From the NCBI GenBank assembly GCA_964601515.1, contig CAZRNU010000118.1, forward strand, positions 1 to 9,477: 9,477 bases of DNA. Reading direction: 5' to 3'. This stretch comes from PWND01 sp964601515 (GTDB lineage Bacteria > Bacteroidota > Bacteroidia > Bacteroidales > UBA7960). Each line of letters begins with the position of its first letter. The first letter of the stretch is position 1. Made by a program: the position numbers and the translations under genes. Of the stretch, positions 1-8,400 are shown piece after piece. Below the pieces are notes generated by a model, which saw nothing but the letters and a program-made list of their open reading frames with translations, made no database searches and had not been told where the DNA came from.

Positions 1-254
1 GCATCAACACAGATGCTGTTTTTTATCGGATTGCCAATTTTATTCAATTCTGAAGCAGACATTTCTGATTTTGGTTGGTCTTTTTTCAGAAACTTCCATG
101 GATTTCCTGCCAGAGCTTCTTTTGCTAATTCTACAGTAGGAAACGATTTATATTTTGCTCCCGGAAACCCATCAATAGACTTCTTACATTTATCCCATGA
201 ATCAAAAATCCCTGTTTCCTTCCCCTCCCAAACAACGTAAAACTTCTTCTTCAT
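1..254 (-). CDS. Ribonuclease H family protein with N-terminal viroplasmin (hybrid-binding) domain, 3' end cut by window edge
   Basis: The reading frame starts with ATG at 254-252 and runs open to base 1, giving 84 complete codons. The N-terminus (residues 4-49) is a typical RNase H1 N-terminal / caulimovirus viroplasmin domain: FYVVWEGKETGIFDSW, then C23, GFPGAKYKSF at 29-38 and a helix rich in A/E/K. This small domain binds RNA/DNA hybrid or double-stranded RNA. A linker (about residues 50-75) follows, then NSICVDA, where D84 fits the first of the four acidic catalytic residues of RNase H. The rest of the nuclease domain lies beyond the left edge. The expected role is cleavage of RNA in RNA/DNA hybrids in the cytoplasm, at R-loops and primers. 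The start lies only 7 bp after the thiL stop, suggesting co-translation; an AAGG 12 nt upstream is too distant to count as a clear ribosome site. Family assignment is firm; activity depends on the unseen part. Confidence 0.9.
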   Translation of the reverse strand, partial: MKKKFYVVWEGKETGIFDSWDKCKKSIDGFPGAKYKSFPTVELAKEALAGNPWKFLKKDQPKSEMSASELNKIGNPIKNSICVD

Positions 255-261
255 GATTGCT

Positions 262-1326
262 TTATGCCTTGTTATTGTTAAATGCATCCCATCCTTGAGC
301 TCTTAATGGAATTTGCTTTTCATCTGCAGTAATTAAGTTAATTCCATCATAAGTATCTGCGATATACCCGATGATTTTTATATATGGATTATTTTGTAAC
401 TTTTCATAATGCTTTTGGTCAACCGTAAAAAGCAATTCATAATCCTCTCCCCCACTTAGAGCAAATGTTATAGGACTAATGTTAAATTCTTCAGCAACAG
501 ATAAAGTTTCAGGGTCAATAGGAATTTTATCCTCATATAAATAAGCTCCTGTTCTAGAGTTTTTGCAAATATGCATTATTTCAGATGCCAATCCATCGGA
601 TATATCTATCATAGATGTGGGTAGAATAATCATTTCTTTCAGTTGCTCAACAATAAATCTGGAAGCTTCCGGTTTTAGCTGTCTTTCGAGCACATACGAA
701 TATTTTTCAATATCCGGCTGACTATTAGGATTAGCCATAAAAACCTTTTTTTCTCTCTGTAAAACCAGCAGACCGGCATACGCAGCCCCCAAATTGCCAC
801 TTACACAGATAAGATCATTCTTTTTCGCACCACTCCTGTATGTTATTTTATCTTTTTCAACATATCCAACGGCTGTAACTGAAATAAACAAACCGGATGC
901 AGAAGCGCAAGTATCTCCACCAACAAGATCAACATTATATTTATCGCAGGCTAGCTTAATCCCTTCGTAGAATTCTTTCAAGGCATCAACAGTATATCGG
1001 CTAGAAATGGCAAGTCCTACAATAATTTGAGTGGGAGTGCCATTCATAGCATAAATATCAGATAAATTAACTACAACAGATTTGTAACCCAAATGCTTAA
1101 GAGGAGTATATGCCATATCAAAATGTACGCCTTCAACCAACAAATCTTTGGTAAGAAGCATTGCCTTTTCCCCCCAATCAATTACAGCGGTATCATCTCC
1201 AATCGATTTTAATGTAGTTTTATTATGTGGTTTAAAATCGGCAGTAAGGATATCAATAAGTTTAAACTCACCCAGTTCAGAAATATTTACAATTTTCTGT
1301 TCTTCTTTTTTTTTGTCTTTCTTCAT
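262..1326 (-). CDS. thiL: Thiamine-monophosphate kinase ThiL
   Basis: ThiL phosphorylates thiamine monophosphate with ATP to give thiamine diphosphate, the active cofactor, in the cytoplasm. The 354-residue protein is close to the usual family length and carries the expected landmarks in order: SELGEF (16-21), the Mg/ATP-binding GDDTAV (43-48), D61 followed by LVEGVHFD (63-70), NLSDIYAMNG (87-96), GGDT (136-139), SGNLG (176-180), DISDGL (241-246), GGEDYELLF (292-300) and the C-terminal GWDAF (345-349). This is the AIR-synthase/PurM-like fold with an N-terminal ATP-binding half and a C-terminal half. The ATG at 1326-1324 is chosen because it sits shortly before SELGEF and is preceded by an A-rich TAAA, as is common in Bacteroidota. 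Codons 2-8 are lysine-rich and contain a run of nine A (bases 1306-1314 on the minus strand). The gene lies 27 bp after the DAHP synthase stop and 7 bp before the RNase H gene. No riboswitch (for example a TPP element) fits into these gaps. Confidence 0.97.
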   Translation of the reverse strand: MKKDKKKEEQKIVNISELGEFKLIDILTADFKPHNKTTLKSIGDDTAVIDWGEKAMLLTKDLLVEGVHFDMAYTPLKHLGYKSVVVNLSDIYAMNGTPTQIIVGLAISSRYTVDALKEFYEGIKLACDKYNVDLVGGDTCASASGLFISVTAVGYVEKDKITYRSGAKKNDLICVSGNLGAAYAGLLVLQREKKVFMANPNSQPDIEKYSYVLERQLKPEASRFIVEQLKEMIILPTSMIDISDGLASEIMHICKNSRTGAYLYEDKIPIDPETLSVAEEFNISPITFALSGGEDYELLFTVDQKHYEKLQNNPYIKIIGYIADTYDGINLITADEKQIPLRAQGWDAFNNNKA

Positions 1327-1353
1327 TTTACAACATATAACAGTTTGTAGGTA

Positions 1354-2445
1354 TTATTCTTTGCTTTGAATTTTGATAGATTCCTGATGCAAAGCTTCGA
1401 GAAGTTTCTTTAAAAAATCTCTGTCAATTCCAAGCTGAGAACCAAGATTCAATCTGTCTTCAAAAATATTATTCCATCTTTTAATTTGCAGAATAGTAAT
1501 CTTTTCCTGCTTTTTTAATTTACCAATTTCTTTAACAACATCCATTCTTTGAGACAGCATATTAATAATTTGGTAATCAATTTCATCAATCTCTTTCCTG
1601 AGAGACTCAATCTTTTCAGTTTTGCTTTTATGCTTAGCAAATGGAGTTTTAAATTCAAGTTTACTCCATAGTTCTTTAAGCGCATCCGGAGTAATTTGTT
1701 GTTTTGTATCTGTAAGAGCTTTATCCGGTTGATAATGAGTTTCTATCATAAACCCATTCATATCGAGATCTATAGCTTGTTGGCAGACTTGAGAAATAAG
1801 TTCGCGGGAACCTGCAATATGACTAGGGTCGCATAAAACAGGCAGATTTGGCATTCTTCTTTTCAGTTCAATTGGTATTTCCCAAAGAGGAGCATTTCTG
1901 AATGCTGATTTCTCATAGGTATTAAATCCTCTGTGAACTGCATAAATTTCAGTAATGCCTGCATTTATTATTCTTTCAATAACGCCCGTCCATAGATTTA
2001 TGTCGGGATTGACAGGATTTTTAATCATAACAGGAACATTAACCCCTTTAAGAGCTTTTGCAATTTCATCAACTGAAAAAGGATTTACACCTGTTCGTGC
2101 GCCAATCCAAACCATATCGACGCCATTTTTCAAGCATTCTTCAATATGCATAGGTGTAGCAACCTCAACAGCAACCTTAAGCTCTGTGGCTTGTTTAACA
2201 TCTTTAAGCCACTGTAAAGCTTCATTTCCTGCACCTTCAAATCCGCCGGGACGAGTTCGGGGTTTCCAAATACCGGCTCTGAAATAATCAACAATACCGG
2301 CTTCCTTAAGTTGCATTGCAGTATTGAGCAACTGTTCAGGAGATTCGGCGCTGCATGGACCTGCAACCAGAAGTTGAACTTTCTTTTTCAAGATATTGGA
2401 ATGTTCTTTATGAAAAATACAATCATATGCACTGAAGCAATGCAA
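1354..2445 (-). CDS. Bifunctional 3-deoxy-7-phosphoheptulonate (DAHP) synthase / chorismate mutase
   Basis: The N-terminal domain joins phosphoenolpyruvate and erythrose 4-phosphate to DAHP, the first step of the shikimate pathway. The C-terminal domain turns chorismate into prephenate, toward Phe and Tyr. Numbering from the TTG at 2445, the type I-beta DAHP synthase motifs are GPCSAES (29-35), KPRTRPGGFEG (61-71), GARTGVNPF (115-123), KNPVNPD (142-148), HRGF (171-174), CDPSHIAG (205-212) and ETHY (235-238). C31, H209, E235 and D246 fit the four metal ligands by comparison with the Thermotoga enzyme. Residues 278-363 are an all-helical AroQ mutase; R283, R300, K311, R323, S356 and Q360 match E. 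coli R11, R28, K39, R51, S84 and Q88. This domain order matches the Porphyromonas gingivalis enzyme, where prephenate binding to the mutase domain inhibits the synthase; similar control is inferred here. No in-frame ATG precedes the core: candidates are TTG at 2445 or TTG at 2391. It lies directly downstream of sprA. Confidence 0.95.
   Translation of the reverse strand: MHCFSAYDCIFHKEHSNILKKKVQLLVAGPCSAESPEQLLNTAMQLKEAGIVDYFRAGIWKPRTRPGGFEGAGNEALQWLKDVKQATELKVAVEVATPMHIEECLKNGVDMVWIGARTGVNPFSVDEIAKALKGVNVPVMIKNPVNPDINLWTGVIERIINAGITEIYAVHRGFNTYEKSAFRNAPLWEIPIELKRRMPNLPVLCDPSHIAGSRELISQVCQQAIDLDMNGFMIETHYQPDKALTDTKQQITPDALKELWSKLEFKTPFAKHKSKTEKIESLRKEIDEIDYQIINMLSQRMDVVKEIGKLKKQEKITILQIKRWNNIFEDRLNLGSQLGIDRDFLKKLLEALHQESIKIQSKE
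2388..2426 (-). other. Possible 12-codon mini-ORF overlapping the second candidate start of the DAHP synthase gene
   Basis: An ATG at 2426-2424 opens a 12-codon frame reading MIVFFIKNIPIS that ends with TGA at 2390-2388. The TGA shares bases with the TTG at 2391-2389, which is in frame with the DAHP synthase (TTGA overlap). This could be a coupling or leader ORF. It could also be the true N-terminus of the enzyme separated by a one-base change, or simple chance. There is no homology evidence and the length is too short to judge coding. Confidence 0.15.
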
Positions 2446-2477
2446 AATTACAACAAAATAAGATGATTAGTTATGAT

Positions 2478-5400
2478 TTATATCAACATAAACCTAAGAC
2501 TAAATCCACCGTGGGTATTAGAGTTTTTATATTGATTAGATACATAAGGATTGTTAACAACTCTATCGAAGAAAAATCTAAAATTCACCCTTGGCGATAT
2601 CTGGTAATCAACCGAGAAGTTTATTGATATTGTATTCTGCCCTGTAGAAATAATGTCTTGTTCTTCAGTTATCTTTCTAAGAATAGTCTTGCTGTCTCTA
2701 AAAGACACATTAAGCCTGGTAACAAGATCACTTTGAATTTGCTGACGACCTGAGCCACCTGCTTGGGTGAGCGTAAATGAAACATTTTGGAATCTGTACC
2801 CGGTGCCAACAATAAATTCATTGCTAGACAAATCAGTAACTTGATTATTTGCAAAGCTCAATCCTATATCTCTTCGGGTTTTATATTCTACTTTAGTTAT
2901 AAGGCTATTTTTCCAAGTGATATCAATGTTTAACAGAGGGTTAAACTGCTCTTGAATTGAAACTTGACCAATTTCATATTCAGGAATAAAGTTGCCGGAT
3001 GCGACATCCATAGCAGCTTGATAGCCATCTATTTCTCTATATCTGATATCAGAAGCATATTGTCCGATTGAGAAAGTACTTGTATATCCGTGAGTAATAA
3101 TAATTGTTCTAAAATACTTTTCAAGTGCTTTAATCTTAGAAAGTCCGTCATAAGTAAGTCGCCAGTTTGGCATTGGAATTTTTAGAAAAGGACTTAAAGT
3201 ACTGGAGTTTGGATCCCCCCCGGCGTATGCAGCCATAAATGCAGGAATAAGAACATCCTGAGAAGTAGAGCCATATCCCACAGGAAATCCAAGTGTATCG
3301 ACTGCATTTTTATAATTTGGATTTTCATCAGCTAATCTTTGGGCAATAATTATTCTGTAATCCTTGAAATTGTCAAATGCTTCAGAATAATTAGTTTCGG
3401 AGTCGGTTGATGCAAATGCACTTCCAAGCGCAAAGAATGAAATTGAAAAATTACCTGTTTGAATAGGGCTAAATGAGTTAAAAACGCCTAATGAATCAGC
3501 TTTGAAATATTCAGTATGAGTATTAGAATAGTTTCTAATAGCTGTAAGGTCAATTTTCATATTTGGAACAGGCTCAACAAGCGCTCTAGCGTTTATTGTG
3601 TTCGAATGATTAGTTGAATATGCTGTATTCAAATCGGGGTTGTTTGTAATCCAACCTTCCCTCACAGCTTGAGGCCTGATATCATCTTGCCATCCAAGCA
3701 AAAACCCATACCCCGGCGACATTAAATCCCAATCCATACCAACAAATTGTGGAGAAGGTTCAAAGCCAGGTAACCTTGTGCCATTGGTTTCATTATAAGA
3801 AATAGAAGCATTCCTGACACTCATAAGCATTCTAAGAAATCCGTCAAATGCAATTTTGCCGTATTTTTTTGGTTCCTCTTTCTTTTGCTCTTCTTCTTGT
3901 CTTTGTGGATTAGGCCTTTGTGGTCTTTGCTGCTGTCTTCCTCTTTGAGTTTCTTTTTGGTTGATTGTTTTAAGATATCCAATTTTATTGTAAAGGTTTA
4001 TGAAATTTGCATTCATACTCAACCTAATATTTTGGGCATTTTGTATTGTATTTCCTAGATCGAGAGCAGATAACGGAGCTCCGAACCAGTCGAAATCAGC
4101 AGTATATCCGGCATTGGCAGTAACCCAATCAAGCATAGGAAGTTTATTTATTGGAACATTATAGTTTGCCACTAATCTTTGCGTAAACATTGTTGTTCTT
4201 CCTAAGCTTTTGATACTTTCAAAAATTGAGTCACGTTTTTCGTAGTAGTCTTTATCATTCGGATTAATGCTTCCCGGAGGTTCGTCAATTCTAGCCTGAT
4301 TAGTAGCACTATACTCAATTTTCAAAGCCTGAGTAAGGTCATAATTTAAATTATAACCCCTAGTCCAGTTGAAAGTTTTTACATAGTTCGGCTCAAGGAT
4401 CACAATACCACTGCTTTTTGCTCGCATTAGAGATTCTGCATAGCCTCTATTAATATCATTTCTAAAAGAGATAAGACTAGGTTGATAATTAAAATTGAAA
4501 TCTCTTATAAGGCTAAGAGATTTGTGTTTAAGAAATCCTATTCCTGAAAATGGCATTACATTTTTAGGTGTTGTCATATAATTATACCCAATTGCTCCAC
4601 GATATTGAGCTTGTCTGTCGTATTCAAAATCAATATTCCTATATAAAACTTCAGTAAAAGCATATGTAAAATCAAAATTATCAAGGCTGTATATTCTAGG
4701 TTTACCTCCGCCCATTCTACTTCTTGAAACATTAGTGAAATTAATACTTTTCCTTCTTTGATAATCTTGAGATTTCTCTATAAGCTCATCTCGTTCTTCT
4801 TTTGTACTAAGCGCCTCAAGGTCGTCAATAAAAAGAATATCCGGATTCAGCGGATTATATTTGGGGTTGGCAAAAATTTCAGAATAGCTGAAATGCATCG
4901 GAATTCTAAACCCCCAATTTTCAGGGAAGAACTTTCCTAATTGTAAGTTTGTTGCTATATCATAAGATGTAATATCTTCCTGAGATCTTTCATTCACTTT
5001 CTGTTCAATAGAACCAAATCCGGCTGTACTATGCAGCCCCGTAAGTGTGACATTTCCTAAGTCAGCCAACGATGCATTAATTCGTCCTGTAGCAGCCCAT
5101 CCTCCTTCGTTATCAAAATCATAAAGCCTAAGTTCATTAATCCATACTTCAACAGATTTCGGCAAGCCATCGTCAGAAGAATTTGAAAGAGTTTGTTTTG
5201 GGTTGCGTACTCCTATCATAATAACTTTAACGCTGCTAAGAGTGGGCGTTCCTATAACTGTCATTTTATTATCGCCGTCTTGTCGTGTAAATGGGCGATT
5301 TATAACAACACCACTTTGAGCATCTCTCATCAGGGTATTGCGTTCCAATTTCAAATCAGTAAGTTTAGCTAGCTCTACGTCAAATTCATTTTCTAATGGC

Positions 5401-8400
5401 CAAATAAGTCTTTCGTTCAATGCAGATGTTCCCCAAGGAGTAAGTTTTAGTGGAATTTCATACTCATAATAATTGTTTGAGAAATCCGTCCCTAATCTGA
5501 CAAAGACCGTAACCTCGTCGTCTTTCAATGAAAACTCATCATTTAATGCTTCAGCGTGCGTAAACATCTTAAGCCTTTTATACTGACGCATATCCATGTC
5601 GAGAGTTTTATACACTGCTCTGGCATCTCCATCCTTAATACCATTCAACCTTAAAGCTACCGACTGTTCATTTCGTTGATGCATTGTAGTGTGTCCCATG
5701 TCAACTTCTCTTTCAATTCCAGGAGGTACAACATAAGGCACCGGATATCTGGTGCCGTTTTCTTCAATATTTACAGTAAATACTTCAAAAGCCGTTTGTG
5801 TATCTTCAACAGGAATATATTCTCCCGGACCGGTAAGATTTCTGTCATAAATTCTCCATGTTCCTCTAACAAGTTCAAAAGTTGCAAAACGGCAAAAAAC
5901 TGGCTGATCGAAACCTTTAAAAAACATTCTGATAAATCTGATAGATTTAAAATCCTGAATATTATTAACAGCTTGCCTGTTTGGATCTCTTAGCGGAATT
6001 TTGAATTGATACCACTTAACTGTTTCTGTCTCTTCATTTTTCAACCTTACAGTAGATTCTACTATATCACTAATATAGTTTTGTCCAACCACCATATCCT
6101 GTGGTCTCAAGCTAATTCTATACTGAAAATATCTTTCATTTTCATTTAGTGTTCCATCTCGATTAATATCTTCCGTATTAGGCAATGGTGTGGCCTGAGT
6201 GGGATATGGCTCCGGTGACATTTCAGTAGTTGGGCTGTTTCCATCCGGCAAGTTATAAAACTTATACCTATCAAGAACACTTGCTTCCATTTGATCCCAA
6301 ACTGTGCTTCTAAAATACATATACTGATCGGCTGAAGGATCCTGAAATGCAAGCTGGTATGCCATTGATTCTTCTCCAAATGGAGGTTGTTTTAGTACAT
6401 TTAGGAATGCTTCAAAATGAATTCTTTCATCTTCAAGAGATAGCCCATCGAGCCCAACGTCTTGATAAAGTCTAGCATCCGGGTTATTGTCAAAAGCATC
6501 AACTACAGATTGAATATTCGGAACTCTTCCCCAAATAGTTGTATCAACAGTTGAAAGGTCAGAACCAACAGGCAATCCATTCTCAAAGCTCTTTCTACCA
6601 TCCCTTAAAACATCTTCAGAAACGTCACCAAGGTTAAAATATAAATATCCTCCGGTATGATCAGGATTATAAATAAAAGGATCGAGAACCCAAAACTCTA
6701 TATATTCGACATTAGCAGCTTCAAAATCGGTGATTGGCAATCCACGCATAACACCACCCCATCGACTCTGAGGATTTACAAGAAATCCATCCTGTCCAAT
6801 TCCACTTGAAAATGCCGATCCTATATCATAGTTGTATGGTCCTCTTTCTGATGGATAATAAGCCATATTAAAAACTGGTATTGGTCCTGGAAATCCGGAA
6901 GGGTTTTCTTTATTAGGCCAAATCTCAGTTTCCATAACTTCTCTCACGTAATGATTTGACTGTTGATTTAGGTCATTGCGTATGTGAGCCGGAGTAAGGT
7001 TGTTGTTTCTGGTAAATAAAGGGTCGATAATATACCAAGCCAATTTTGCAACATTATATCTAAATGCAAGACCGGTTGTGGGAGCAGCTTCCGGGAACAT
7101 TCCGGGTTCTTCTTGATGCTGGGGAGTTGATGCAAATGCCCAAGCCTGAACATTTTTTAAATCAATAGAGCTTTTGCTACCTTCAAAATCATCAATATAG
7201 GCAGTTCCCGCGCTACCAATATGCCTTGAGTGGCCGGGAATAAGATGCGCAAATTCGCCATTGAATGTTATGTTTGATGGTGTTGTTGTAGAATAGAACG
7301 GCAATAAATCAAGCGCTTTTGTAAGAAATAAAGATTTTGTCGAATATGTAGTGTTTAATCCCCAAATTGTATTAGAAATAGGCTCATCACCATAGTTTAC
7401 TTTTTGTGTAAGAGGCCTTTCTGACAAATTCATTATTGTAGCTCCAACATTAAAATTCTCACTAATTTTATGATCAATATGAGCGCCAAGCAGAGTTTTT
7501 GTTTGAATATTGAAAAAAGTACTACTTTCTAGAGAAATTCTAATAGGAGCTCCGGAATTTAAAATTCCTTCATTAATAATTTGGACTCTACCAAGAGTGT
7601 AATCTACGGTATAATCAACATTTTCAGTAAGAGGAACTCCACCTGCAGTTACAGAAACAGAGCCCTGAGGAACGTTAATTGCATTCAGAGCAATTTCTGA
7701 GCCCGAGGAAGATTTGTAAAAGCCTTCAATTATATAACGATTTCGCTCCGGAAACTGTCGAGCTCTATCCTTAGTTGTAGTATAGAGGGAGTCGTAAGCA
7801 TACTTATCGCCAAGATCAGGGTCTTCAAGCATTTTTCTTATATGGGCTCCAAAAGGCTCAATAACGGGAAAAAATATTCTACCATTAGATGCTTGAATAG
7901 TACCTCCTTGCGTTGCGGCAAAATCAAGGAAGTCGAAAACACCATCAGGTATTGGGTCTAACAGAGTATTCAGATTGTCCATTCCAAGTACTCGTATCAA
8001 TGGAACGCCCGACACCGGTCCTTCATTAAAAAATCCCATTGGCACTCCAAAATCTTCATTTTCATATAATACATTCAAACGAAAATCATCTCTGTTAACT
8101 TGAAAAGCCCCAATACTATAAACATTCTTCATCATAAGGTCCCAGATTGGAAGTCGAGTATCAACAGCGGTACTTTTAATCAATTTAACAATCAATGACT
8201 GTGGAGCATCAATATCGGCAGAGAACTCTCCAACCTGATAAGTAGTAGTGTCGCCAATTAGAGTATATTGATAAGCAACGGCTAAAACCTGATCAGGGTT
8301 AATTGTTTGATTAAGTGATATGAATCCTAATTTTTGGTTGAACGTAAATTCATTTTGCCTTAATCTCCTTGCATTCTCAAGGTTTTCATAATCTTTTCCC

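Noticed and set aside
1..254. The viroplasmin-like domain as a sign of a virus-derived or defence gene.
   Set aside because: This domain is the normal hybrid-binding N-terminus of many cellular RNase H proteins, including those of Bacteroidota, and the gene sits in a housekeeping run with similar base composition.
1955..2287. A 110-codon open frame on the plus strand.
   Set aside because: It lies fully antisense to the well-conserved DAHP synthase domain and shows no recognisable protein features, so it is a shadow of that gene.
2443..2450. TAATTTTG on the minus strand matches the Bacteroidota -7 promoter element TAnnTTTG just before the DAHP synthase gene.
   Set aside because: No TTTG -33 element lies 19-23 bp upstream, and the motif would overlap the TTG start at 2445. 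In AT-rich DNA such an 8-mer is common by chance.
2446..2477. The gap between sprA and the DAHP synthase gene, checked for a terminator or attenuator.
   Set aside because: It is 32 bp of AT-rich sequence without a stable inverted repeat or a GC-rich stem, so no terminator can be supported.
5676..5993. A 105-codon open frame on the plus strand inside the sprA region.
   Set aside because: It is antisense to intact SprA coding sequence, with basic, low-information composition and no family resemblance.
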